Source: Solidesulfovibrio alcoholivorans DSM 5433 (GTDB taxonomy: Bacteria > Desulfobacterota > Desulfovibrionia > Desulfovibrionales > Desulfovibrionaceae). From it: DNA of 64,000 bases. The notes beneath the pieces were generated by a model. It saw nothing but the letters and a program-made list of their open reading frames with translations. It ran no database searches and was not told the origin of the DNA. Position numbers and translations under genes: made by a program. The stretch is taken from assembly GCF_000702665.1 (NCBI RefSeq), contig NZ_JNJA01000016.1, forward strand, positions 1 to 64,000, in the 5' to 3' direction. The first letter of the stretch is position 1, and every line of letters starts with the position of its first letter. Of this stretch, positions 1 to 8,073 are shown in pieces.

Positions 1-242
1 TTCTGCTAGATTTTGGCTTACGGTCGCTCTCTCACACTGGACGCTGGCACGATCTGGTTCAAACCCCCTCGGGGGCGAAGGTGGTGGGACTTGGGCGTAT
101 TGGTAGAGAAGGTTTTCCATCCGAGCATACCCTTGGGCATACTTTTGTGGTTGTTTTCGGGCGAAAGTATGCTGTCTGGATGCTCTTGGATGAAACAACC
201 GCTTGAACTACCTGGATTCACTGACCGGATGCTTTTCGGTCC
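1..242. other. Non-coding stretch left of the tRNA fragment, possible integration-site arm
   Basis: No convincing gene is visible here; the reading frames are short and have no ribosome-binding site. The stretch holds GCATAC at 125-130 and again at 137-142, and a 9-bp inverted repeat GCATACTTT (137-145) / AAAGTATGC (164-172). Repeats of this kind beside a partial tRNA gene could be recombinase arm sites, but no integrase is in view, so this is an inference. Confidence 0.35.
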
Positions 243-310
<68 letters not shown>

Positions 311-328
311 GTATTTCGAATCATGAAG

Positions 329-365
329 AAAAGCCGTCCAAAAATGGGCGGCTTTTCGCTTTTTT
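329..365 (+). terminator. Rho-independent terminator after the tRNA-Ser fragment
   Basis: An 11-bp stem (329-339 with 346-356; AAAAGCCGTCC pairing with GGGCGGCTTTT) and a six-base loop are followed by CGCTTTTTT. It was probably carried along with the tRNA 3' end. Confidence 0.8.
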
Positions 366-656
366 CGACATGCGATGCGAATAGCGGCGAGGCCGTCCCC
401 ATTGGTGTAGTGCCGCAAATCTTTCTCACAACCGAGTAAGCGGCATCCATGGAGACTTCCGGCTTTCAACGCATTGCCACTCCCAAACGACAAAGCCAAC
501 AAAGTTTGTCCAGGTGCCAGTATTGGTACTGATGCCGTTGGGCCTGGGCCTGCTGATAATGTGCCTGCTGCTCGGCGTAGCGGGCGGCTTGCTCCTGCTC
601 GCGTTGGGCGGCGCACTCGTGGTTGCGTTCCTGGACGAGATCGTCGTGACGTCGCC
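366..656. other. Intergenic stretch without a supported gene
   Basis: About 290 bases between the terminator and the regulator gene. A GTG-started plus-strand frame at 514-705 encodes a very hydrophobic leucine-rich peptide. The same codons read on the minus strand give a Gln/Ala-rich, coiled-coil-like tail (CTG against CAG). Neither has a ribosome-binding site and at most one can be real. It may be the decayed end of a former gene. Confidence 0.4.
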
Positions 657-2081
657 TCAGGCCGGGGCATGGCGCGTCAGTCCATGCTGGCGCAGCAGGG
701 CGTAGAGCCTGGCCCGGGACAGTCCGGACAGGGCCTCGGCCCGCTCCATGCTTTCCCCGGAAATGCGCAACAGCACCTCCAGATACCGTCGGTCGACCCG
801 GGCTAGTTCCTTGGCCCGGAATTCTCGGATGGTGGGGAAATGGTCAGGATCAAGTTCGGGAGGGGCGGGTTGTTCCCGGTCCGCGACTGGGCCATGGCTC
901 ACGGGGACGGAACGACGGGCCAACCAGGCCCGGATATGCATCGGCAGATGCCGGGGAAGCAGAGGCGTCCCGGTCTCCGCCGCGGTCAGGGCGCTGTCCA
1001 GGGCGCTGAACAGTTCACGCACGTTGCCGGGCCAGCCGTATTCGAAAAGCGCACCCCAGAATTCCGGCGACACCTCCCTGGCCGGCTCGCCTTCCTCGGC
1101 GGCCCGCCGCGCCAGCCGGGCGCGGCATAGCGCCTCGATGTCCACCGTACGGCCCCTGAGCGGCGGCAGTTCGATGGTCATGCCCCGCAGCCGGAAGAGC
1201 AGATCCTGGCGAAAGGTCCAATCCGCCACCATCCGCTCCAGATCGCGGTTGGTGGCCGCCACCAGCCGAAAATCGCTTCGCACCTCCTCCGTGGCCCCCA
1301 CCGGGCGGAAGCGGTGTTCCTGCAGCAGGCGCAGGAAAGCCTTTTGCACGGCCAAGGGCAGTTCGCCGATCTCATCGAGAAACAGCGTGCCGCCGTGGGC
1401 CTGAAGGATCAACCCCGGATGCTTCTTCTCGGCCGTGGTGAAAGCCCCCTTCTCGTGGCCGAAGAGCATGCTCTCCACAAGCGACTCCGGCAGGGCGGCG
1501 CAGTCCACCACCACGAACGGCCCCTCGCAGCGGTTGCTGTTGTCGTGGATGACCCGGGCGAAAAGCTCTTTCCCCGTACCGGTCTCGCCGACGATCAGGA
1601 CGTTGCCCCCGCTTCTGGCCGCCCTGGCCGCCATGTCCAGGCAGGCTGTGAGCGCCTTGCTCTCGCCGATGATGCCCTCGCGCCGCAGCGACGCCCTGGG
1701 CTTGGCCAGGGCCTTGTGGCGGTGATACTCCACGGCCCGGCTTATGGGGAGACGGATATTGTTCAAGGTGCCGGGCTTGGTGATGTAGTCCCAGGCACCG
1801 CTTTTGATGGCCAGCTCGGCCCCGTCGGGGTCGCCCTGGCCGGTGAGAATGATGACTTCGGGCGCGTCCGGCGTCTCGCGAACGGCCGGGATGTGCTCCA
1901 GGCCATTGCCGTCGGGCAGGACCACGTCCAGCACCACCACGTCGAAACCGCCCCGGGCCAGCTTTTCCAGGCCGGTCTCGAGGCTGTTGGCAGCCTCGCT
2001 TTCCCAGCCCAGGCCGGCAATGACGGCCTGAAGGGAGCGGCAGAAGCCGACATCGTCGTCGATGACGAGAATACGGGGCAT
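657..2081 (-). CDS. Sigma-54-dependent NtrC-family response regulator
   Basis: 474 residues with three domains. The receiver domain (1-120) has the acidic pocket D8-D10, phospho-acceptor D52 in VVLDVVLPDGNG, T80 and K102. The AAA+ sigma-54 interaction domain (about 138-370) has Walker A GETGTGKE at 165-172 and Walker B LFLDEIGE at 233-240. A short Fis-like helix-turn-helix closes the protein. The loop that contacts sigma-54 reads GAFTTA (212-217) instead of the usual GAFTGA. It lies 26 bases after the sensor-kinase gene, presumably in one operon. The divergent Hdr operon has a -24/-12-like promoter, so it is the likely target. The role as a phosphorylation-dependent activator is known for the family; the target and signal are inferred. 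Confidence 0.93.
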   Translation of the reverse strand: MPRILVIDDDVGFCRSLQAVIAGLGWESEAANSLETGLEKLARGGFDVVVLDVVLPDGNGLEHIPAVRETPDAPEVIILTGQGDPDGAELAIKSGAWDYITKPGTLNNIRLPISRAVEYHRHKALAKPRASLRREGIIGESKALTACLDMAARAARSGGNVLIVGETGTGKELFARVIHDNSNRCEGPFVVVDCAALPESLVESMLFGHEKGAFTTAEKKHPGLILQAHGGTLFLDEIGELPLAVQKAFLRLLQEHRFRPVGATEEVRSDFRLVAATNRDLERMVADWTFRQDLLFRLRGMTIELPPLRGRTVDIEALCRARLARRAAEEGEPAREVSPEFWGALFEYGWPGNVRELFSALDSALTAAETGTPLLPRHLPMHIRAWLARRSVPVSHGPVADREQPAPPELDPDHFPTIREFRAKELARVDRRYLEVLLRISGESMERAEALSGLSRARLYALLRQHGLTRHAPA

Positions 2082-2107
2082 GGTTGTCTGTCTCCCTGAA
2101 AAGGCCC

Positions 2108-4054
2108 TCAGACCGCGACGGAAAGCGTCTCCCGGATCACCCGGTCCAGTTCGTCGAAACAGAACGGCTTGGCCAGCACGCGCCGGCCGCCGCAGGCCCG
2201 CAGCATGTCCTCAGCTAATGCCGCGTCCAGGCTCGAGAGCAGCACCACCGGCAGATCCGGCCGCAACGCCAGCAGCTCCCGGGTTAAAAGGATGCCCTCC
2301 TGGCCGGGCCGCAACACATCCACCAGGGCCAGATCGAACCCTTGGGGTGTCAGGGCCATGGTCCTTCCGGCCTCGTCGCGTCCGGCGCATGCCGCAACCG
2401 TGTAGCCGAGGCGGGCCAGGGCCATGGTCGTGCAATGGACCATGTCCGCGTCGTCACCCACGAACAGGATGCGGGCCCGTGGCCGGGGCGGCAGATTCCT
2501 GGCCGGGGGCGGCGCGCCCGGGGATCCGGCAGCGGCTGGCCCCTTCGGAAACAATACCCGAAACGAGGTTCCGAGCCCGGGATGGCTTTCCACGGTGATG
2601 GCTCCACGCATCTGGGACACGATGTGCCGGGCCACGGTCAGTCCCAGGCCCGTGCCCTGGCCCGTACGCTTGGTGCTGAAAAACGGCTCGAAAATCCGCT
2701 TCAGGACGTCGCTCGCCATGCCGTGTCCGGTGTCGCTGACGCAAAGACGCAGATAGGCCCCCGGCGGCAGGGACGGCTCCTCGGGCCAGTCGCCCTCCCT
2801 GACCACGGCGTCCTCGATGCGCACGGTCAATAGCCCGCCCTCCTGGTCCTTCATCGCCTCGACGGCATTGGCCAGGAGATTCATGACCACCTGATGGACC
2901 CGGGTCGGATCGCCTCGAATCTCGCTGCCCCCGGCCTCGACCCGCAGGCGGATGGACAGGTCTGGAGGCAGGCCCGGCCCCAGGAACTTGAGGCATTCCT
3001 TGACCAGGGTGCTCAGGCGGAAACGCACGGGCGATTCGCTTTCCACGCTGCGTCCCAGGGAAAGGAGCTGTTCGCCGAGAGCCCGGGCCCGCCCCACGGC
3101 CTCGACAATCTCCCGCAGGGACTCGGCCTGGGGATCGCCGGACTCAAGCCGCTCCAGGCACAGTTCGGCATGCAGGATGATCGGCCCGAGAATGTTGCGC
3201 AGGTCATGGGCGATGCCGCTGGCGAGGGTGCCGATGACCTCCATCTTCTGGGCGTGGCGCAGCTGTTTTTCGAGACCGCTTACCTCCGTGGAATCGCGCC
3301 AGACGAAGGCGTAGCCCTCCACCAGGCCGTGCCTGCCCCAGACCGGGGAGATGGTCTGGTCGCACATGCGTGTCTCCCCGGCCGCATCCACCAGCAGGAA
3401 CCGGCCGCTCCAGACGTCGCCGCGCTCCAGGGCGGCCGCGCCATGCTCGAATTTGCGGGCCTGTTGCCTGCCCTTGTAAAAAGTCTTGAGCCCGCGTCCC
3501 CGGGCCTGCCCCTGGGGCACGCCGGTCATGGCCTCGAAGGCCTGGTTGACGTATTCGATGCGAAAGCGGTCGTCGGTGACGATCACCGCCTCCATGGCCT
3601 GCTCGATGGCCGCGGCGAGCTTGTGGCATTGCCTGAAGGCACGCTGTTCCCCGCTGGCGTCGCGCAGGCGCACGGCCACGGCGGTCACGTTCCCGGCCGC
3701 GTCCAGAAGCGGCACCAGTCGCGCGTCCGCCACCCTGTCCGGCGAAGCGGCCAGCCGGTAGCGGCGCGAGGTCCGCGACAGCAGCACCTCGGCCACCGCG
3801 CCCCGCCAGAACTCCCCGTCGTCGTCCTCGAAGCAGGCGTACAGCGAACCGTACCGGCCGGCCTCGCGGTCGGCCGGCAACCAGCCGGCCAGCCCGGGAT
3901 CGGCGGCCAGGATGGTTCCGTCGGGAGCCACAATCACCACGTCCTCGGGCTCTGGAGACGCATCGCGGGCCGGCGTGGCTCGGGACGGAAGCGTTGCCGG
4001 GTCCGTGGAGGACGCCATATCCTCCGGCGTCGGTTCATCCGCATTTTTTCCCAT
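2108..4054 (-). CDS. Cytoplasmic PAS hybrid sensor histidine kinase
   Basis: 648 residues from an ATG with GAGG nine bases upstream; an upstream in-frame GTG at 4081 has no such site. Two PAS-like regions (about 35-130 and 145-262) precede a dimerisation helix with the phospho-histidine H283 in GIAHDLRNILGP. The ATPase domain has the N box NLLANAVEAM and glycine motifs DTGHGMA and GTGLGLTVA, and a C-terminal receiver domain has its aspartate in LALVDVLRP. No signal peptide or membrane helix is visible, so it should sense an intracellular cue such as redox state or a metabolite. It is cotranscribed with the NtrC-type regulator downstream and should phosphorylate it. The receiver may act as a phosphate sink. 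The ligand is unknown. Confidence 0.92.
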   Translation of the reverse strand: MGKNADEPTPEDMASSTDPATLPSRATPARDASPEPEDVVIVAPDGTILAADPGLAGWLPADREAGRYGSLYACFEDDDGEFWRGAVAEVLLSRTSRRYRLAASPDRVADARLVPLLDAAGNVTAVAVRLRDASGEQRAFRQCHKLAAAIEQAMEAVIVTDDRFRIEYVNQAFEAMTGVPQGQARGRGLKTFYKGRQQARKFEHGAAALERGDVWSGRFLLVDAAGETRMCDQTISPVWGRHGLVEGYAFVWRDSTEVSGLEKQLRHAQKMEVIGTLASGIAHDLRNILGPIILHAELCLERLESGDPQAESLREIVEAVGRARALGEQLLSLGRSVESESPVRFRLSTLVKECLKFLGPGLPPDLSIRLRVEAGGSEIRGDPTRVHQVVMNLLANAVEAMKDQEGGLLTVRIEDAVVREGDWPEEPSLPPGAYLRLCVSDTGHGMASDVLKRIFEPFFSTKRTGQGTGLGLTVARHIVSQMRGAITVESHPGLGTSFRVLFPKGPAAAGSPGAPPPARNLPPRPRARILFVGDDADMVHCTTMALARLGYTVAACAGRDEAGRTMALTPQGFDLALVDVLRPGQEGILLTRELLALRPDLPVVLLSSLDAALAEDMLRACGGRRVLAKPFCFDELDRVIRETLSVAV

Positions 4055-4081
4055 GATACCCGCCTCGTACCATACTGTCAC

Positions 4082-4245
4082 AGCTTGTCAACGACACTCA
4101 TGCTGCAAAAATAACGCCGCCGTTGGCAACAAGCTCGCTTCCGTCGGGCGCTTCTCTTCAACCTGTAAAAGGACAGGGAGTTGCCGTCTGTTATGGAGCC
4201 ACTGTTTCCATTGTAACATTTCGACAAGGCAACGTTCGTCTTGTC
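4082..4245. promoter_or_regulatory. Candidate upstream activator sites between the kinase and hdrA
   Basis: The divergent region holds two inverted repeats: AGCTTGT (4082-4088) with ACAAGCT (4129-4135), and GACAAG (4223-4228) with CTTGTC (4240-4245) around AACGTT. The shared ACAAG/CTTGT half-site, 110-280 bases before the -24/-12 promoter, fits enhancer sites for the neighbouring NtrC-type activator. Assignment is by position and symmetry only. Confidence 0.45.
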
Positions 4246-4359
4246 CAGGAAGACTTTTCTTCTTGTTCAAGACGCTTCCATGGAGCAATCCCTGTCCAGA
4301 TACATGGTCCATGGCGGCAGGATTCGCGCATTTTCAATCATCCTGACGCACTGTGCCCC

Positions 4360-4375
4360 TGGCACGGTTCTTGGT
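4360..4375 (+). promoter_or_regulatory. Sigma-54 (-24/-12) promoter of the Hdr operon
   Basis: The sequence TGGCAC-GGTTC-TTGGT matches the sigma-54 consensus TGGCAC-N5-TTGCA/T in the whole -24 box and in spacing. The -12 box has GG where GC is usual. Transcription would begin about 30 bases before the hdrA ATG. An NtrC-type regulator is encoded divergently next door, which supports the call. Confidence 0.65.
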
Positions 4376-4416
4376 CAGAAGGGGGCACACAACCGGGCAA
4401 AAGACAGGGAGGCGAC

Positions 4417-6432
4417 ATGGCCAACAGAATCGGGGTCTACGTCTGCCATTGCGGCACCAATATCGCCGGCAAGGTGGACACTGCCGCCGTGGCCGGCTTC
4501 GCGGCCGGACTCAAAAACGTGGCCGTGGCCCGGGACTACAAGTTCATGTGCTCCGATCCCGGCCAGGAAACCATCATCCGCGACATCAAGGCGTACCGTT
4601 TGAATCGCGTGGTGGTGGCCTCGTGTTCGCCGCGCCTGCACGAAAAGACCTTCCAGAACGCCTGTGCGCGGGCCGGGCTCAACCCCTTCCTCTTCCAGAT
4701 GACCTGCATCCGGGAGCACTGCTCCTGGGTGGTGGCCGATCCGGCCGAGGCCACGGCCAAGGCCAAGCACCTGGTGGCCGGGGCCGTGGACCGGGTCAAC
4801 CACCACGAGGAACTCTACTCGCGCACCGAAGCCGTGCATCCCGACGTGCTGGTGGTCGGAGGCGGCATCGCCGGCATCCAGGCCGCCCTCGACATCGCCA
4901 AATCCGGGCACAGGGTCCATCTGGTGGAACGGGAGCCCTCCATCGGCGGGCACATGGCCCAGTTCGACAAGACCTTCCCGACGCTCGACTGCGCCGCCTG
5001 CATCTCCACGCCCAAGATGGTGGCCGTGTCCCAGGACCCGAACATCCATCTCATGACCTACGCCGAGGTGGCCGAGGTCTCGGGGTTCGTCGGCAACTTC
5101 ACGGTCACCGTGCGCAGAAAGCCTCGCTATATCGACGAGACCAAGTGCACGGGCTGCGGGCTGTGCCTGGAGAAGTGCCCGACCAAGGTTCCGAGCGAAT
5201 TCGAGGAAGGCATCGGCATGCGCCGGGCCATCTACCGCAATTCCCCCCAAAGTGTGCCCAACAAGCCCGTCATCGACACCGAGCATTGCCTCTACTTCCG
5301 CAAGGGCAAGTGCCGGGTGTGCGAAAAGAACTGTCCGTCCGGGGCCATCGATTTCGCCCAGACAGAAAGCCTGCTCAGTCTCGAGGTAGGCACCATCGTC
5401 ATGGCCACCGGCTTTGCCGCCTTCGACCCCACGCCGCTTGGCCAGTACGGTTTCGGCCGCTACCCCGAGGTGTACACGGCCCTGCAGTTCGAACGCTTAA
5501 ATAACGCCGTGGGTCCCACGGGCGGCAAGATCGTCATGAAAAACGGCAAACCGCCCGCATCCGTGGCCATCATCCACTGCGTGGGCAGCCGCGACGCCGC
5601 CCACCACCCCTACTGCTCGCGCGTGTGCTGCATGTACGCGCTCAAATACGACCACCTGATCAAGGACAAGCTCGGCCACGACACCCGGGTCTACAACTTC
5701 TACATCGACATGCGCTGCTTCGGAAAGGGCTACGAGGAATTCTACGAACGGGTGCAAAAGGAAGGCGTGACCTTCATTCGGGGCCGGCCGGCCCTGGTCA
5801 CGGACGAGGCGCTCTCCCCGGAAGAGGAAGGCAAGCTCGTCGTGGTCGGCGAGGACACCCTGCTTGGCCGCACGTTGCGCCTGCCCGTGGACATGGTGGT
5901 CCTGTGCACGGCCATGGAGCCGCGGTCCGACGCGGCCGAGGTGGCCCGGATCTTCGGCATAAGCCAGGGCCTCGACATGTTCTTCCTGGAAGAGCACCCC
6001 AAGCTCGGGCCGGTCTCCACGGCCACGGACGGCGTGTTCCTGGCCGGCGCCTGCCAGGGCCCCAAGGACATCCCGGACACCGTGTCCCATGCCTCGGGCG
6101 CGGCCTGCCAGGCCCTGGCCCTGGCGAGCCGGGGCCAGGTGACCATTTCGCCCACGGTCAGCCACATCAATCCGGACGTGTGCATCGGCTGCGGCATCTG
6201 CATCAAGCTGTGCGCCTACGGGGCCATCGAGTTCGACCAGCGCCTGGGCGTGGCCGTGGTCAACGAGGCCATGTGCAAGGGCTGCGGGGCCTGCGCCGGA
6301 CATTGTCCGTCCGGGGCGGCGCAAGTGCGCCATTTCAACCAGCGGGAACTTTTCGCCGAGATCGACGGCCTGATCGAGCCCCTGCCCGTACTCGCCGCCG
6401 TCCTGGACGAGGAAACCAAGGCTCCGGCCTGA
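4417..6432 (+). CDS. hdrA: HdrA-like flavin/iron-sulfur subunit
   Basis: 671 residues from the ATG preceded by AGGGAGG; the frame is open further upstream, but that part lies across the promoter. The HdrA N-terminal domain (CHCGTN at 10-15, C45, C70) is followed by an FAD-binding fold with VVGGGIAG at 146-153. Two ferredoxin-like cysteine sets follow (C244-C247-C250-C254; C291-C299-C302-C306), and two C-terminal [4Fe-4S] motifs (C589-C592-C595-C599; C620-C623-C626-C630). HdrA is the FAD subunit that splits electron pairs in heterodisulfide-reductase complexes. It is the first gene after the sigma-54 promoter, followed by mvhD and hdrCB, so it probably forms the flavin core of a soluble electron-transfer complex. 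The final donor and acceptor are not shown by the sequence. Confidence 0.95.
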   Translation: MANRIGVYVCHCGTNIAGKVDTAAVAGFAAGLKNVAVARDYKFMCSDPGQETIIRDIKAYRLNRVVVASCSPRLHEKTFQNACARAGLNPFLFQMTCIREHCSWVVADPAEATAKAKHLVAGAVDRVNHHEELYSRTEAVHPDVLVVGGGIAGIQAALDIAKSGHRVHLVEREPSIGGHMAQFDKTFPTLDCAACISTPKMVAVSQDPNIHLMTYAEVAEVSGFVGNFTVTVRRKPRYIDETKCTGCGLCLEKCPTKVPSEFEEGIGMRRAIYRNSPQSVPNKPVIDTEHCLYFRKGKCRVCEKNCPSGAIDFAQTESLLSLEVGTIVMATGFAAFDPTPLGQYGFGRYPEVYTALQFERLNNAVGPTGGKIVMKNGKPPASVAIIHCVGSRDAAHHPYCSRVCCMYALKYDHLIKDKLGHDTRVYNFYIDMRCFGKGYEEFYERVQKEGVTFIRGRPALVTDEALSPEEEGKLVVVGEDTLLGRTLRLPVDMVVLCTAMEPRSDAAEVARIFGISQGLDMFFLEEHPKLGPVSTATDGVFLAGACQGPKDIPDTVSHASGAACQALALASRGQVTISPTVSHINPDVCIGCGICIKLCAYGAIEFDQRLGVAVVNEAMCKGCGACAGHCPSGAAQVRHFNQRELFAEIDGLIEPLPVLAAVLDEETKAPA

Positions 6433-6452
6433 TGCCGCCAAGGGAGGACGTG

Positions 6453-6875
6453 ATGGACGACTTCGAACCCACCATAGTGGCCTTTGTCTGCAACTGGTGC
6501 ACGTATACCGCCGCCGACCTGGCCGGCACCTCGCGCATGGTCCAGTCCCCGAACGTGCGGCTCGTGCGCATGATGTGCACGGGCATGGTCGACCCCAAGT
6601 ACGTGATCAAGGCGCTTCTCTCCGGGGCCGACGCGGTGCTCATAAGCGGTTGCCATCCCGGCGACTGCCACTACATCAACGGCAATTACAAGGCCCGGCG
6701 GCGCGTGAAGTTGCTCAAAGAGATACTGCCGCGCCTGGGCATCGAGGAGGAGCGGCTGCTGCTCACCTGGGTCGGGGCCAGCGAGGGGGGCGAATTCGCG
6801 GCCACGGTCAATGGGCTGGTGGCCCGGATCAAGGAACTGGGGCCCATCGAGGCCAGGCGTACCCTGGTTGTGTGA
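6453..6875 (+). CDS. mvhD: MvhD-like [2Fe-2S] electron-transfer subunit
   Basis: 140 residues with a strong site AGGGAGGA before the ATG, 20 bases after hdrA. MvhD carries a [2Fe-2S] cluster and passes electrons from a hydrogenase or formate dehydrogenase to HdrA in methanogens and many bacteria. Conserved cysteines are visible as C13-x-x-C16, C42 and C67-HPGD-C72, with the family motif ISGCHPGDCHYINGN. No hydrogenase large or small subunit is encoded nearby, so the electron input is probably the FrhB/FdhB-like protein of the next gene or a partner encoded elsewhere. Confidence 0.93.
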   Translation: MDDFEPTIVAFVCNWCTYTAADLAGTSRMVQSPNVRLVRMMCTGMVDPKYVIKALLSGADAVLISGCHPGDCHYINGNYKARRRVKLLKEILPRLGIEEERLLLTWVGASEGGEFAATVNGLVARIKELGPIEARRTLVV

Positions 6876-6899
6876 CCGGACATTCGCGGAGGGCAGACC

Positions 6900-8051
6900 A
6901 TGTCTACCACCATGAAGATCGAAGTGCCGGGCGAAGGCCCGACGGCCGCCCTGCGGGGCGTTTTGGCCAAGCTGCTGGCCATCCCGGACGTGGCCGCCAT
7001 CTTCAGCCTGCGTCATACTCCGGGCGGCGCAGCCATGCCGGCGCTCATCACCGACCCGGACCTCCTGGCCGACGCCGATCCCCTGGCCCCGGCCTTTCCC
7101 GTCAATGCCGCCACGATCCTGGCCAGGCTCACCCGGGGCGGCACCGATGGCATCATCGCGGCGGTACTGCGTCCCTGCGAGATCAGGGCTTTCGTGGAAC
7201 TGGTCAAACTCAACCAGGGCAACCTGGAAAACGTGCTGCTTTTGGGCATGGATTGTCCGGGGGCCTTCGGCAACGCGGACTACCGGGAATTCGCGATCCG
7301 GCATGGGACCAGGGAGGTCGCCCGGACGTTTCTGCGCCGCATGCTCTCCGGCGAGCCCACCGACGACGACGGCCCGGATGTGGCCCGGGCCTGCCGGGTG
7401 TGCGAACACCCCGTGGCGGCCCCCGCCGACGGCACCATCGGGCTTTTCGGCAACGACCCGGAAAAGGTCATGCTCGTCGTCCCCCAGACCGCCAAGGGCC
7501 TGGGGCTCCTGCGCCGTCTGGACCTGCCCGCGGCCGAGGAGGCGCTTGCGGCCAACCGCGACGCGGCCCTGGCAAGCTGCGTCGCGGAGCGGGTGCTCCG
7601 GCGCGACGCCATGTTCGCCGAGACGGGCGCGGCCGTGGCCGGACTGGAGAAGCTCGGCGCGTACCTTGCCGGCTGCGTCAACTGCTACAACTGCCGGGTG
7701 GCCTGCCCGGTCTGCTACTGCCGGGAATGCGTCTTCGTCACCGACGTCTTCGACCACTCCCCCTGGGAATACCTGAATTGGGCCAGGCGCAAGGGCGTGC
7801 TCAAGCTCCCGGCGGACACGCTTTTTTACCACATGACGCGGCTGGCCCACATGAGTCTCGCCTGCGTGGGCTGCGGCCAGTGTTCCAACGCCTGCCCGAG
7901 CGGGGTGCCGGTGATGGAGCTTTTCCGCACCGTGGCGGCCGGCGCCCAGGCGGCCTTCGGCTACGAGGCCGGGCGCAGCCCCGAGGAAGCGCCGCCGTTG
8001 TCGCTCTTCCAGGAGCGGGAGTTCGCCGAAGTCACGGCGGGCGCGGAGTAA
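6900..8051 (+). CDS. FrhB/FdhB-family Fe-S flavoprotein subunit
   Basis: 383 residues, RBS GGAGGG. The protein resembles the beta subunits of F420-reducing hydrogenase and formate dehydrogenase. It has C93 in LRPCEIRA, a dense cysteine cluster at C259-C262-C265-C269-C272-C274-C277, and a ferredoxin motif C322-C325-C328-C332. Members bind FAD and [4Fe-4S] clusters and connect a soluble hydride carrier to an Fe-S chain. F420 use is not usual in sulfate reducers, so the carrier may be NAD(P)H, or the protein may dock a formate dehydrogenase. It lies between mvhD and the second hdrA and is probably the electron entry subunit. Confidence 0.85.
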   Translation: MSTTMKIEVPGEGPTAALRGVLAKLLAIPDVAAIFSLRHTPGGAAMPALITDPDLLADADPLAPAFPVNAATILARLTRGGTDGIIAAVLRPCEIRAFVELVKLNQGNLENVLLLGMDCPGAFGNADYREFAIRHGTREVARTFLRRMLSGEPTDDDGPDVARACRVCEHPVAAPADGTIGLFGNDPEKVMLVVPQTAKGLGLLRRLDLPAAEEALAANRDAALASCVAERVLRRDAMFAETGAAVAGLEKLGAYLAGCVNCYNCRVACPVCYCRECVFVTDVFDHSPWEYLNWARRKGVLKLPADTLFYHMTRLAHMSLACVGCGQCSNACPSGVPVMELFRTVAAGAQAAFGYEAGRSPEEAPPLSLFQEREFAEVTAGAE

Positions 8052-8073
8052 ACGCGGGCAAAAGGAGCGGATC

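Noticed and set aside
514..705. Hydrophobic 63-residue frame, or its Gln-rich mirror on the minus strand
   Set aside because: Neither has a ribosome-binding site and they exclude one another. The plus frame overlaps the end of the regulator gene. Kept only as an intergenic remark.
4123..4416. 98-codon N-terminal extension of HdrA
   Set aside because: It would cover the sigma-54 promoter and activator sites. The ATG at 4417 has AGGGAGG and begins at the conserved HdrA N-terminus.
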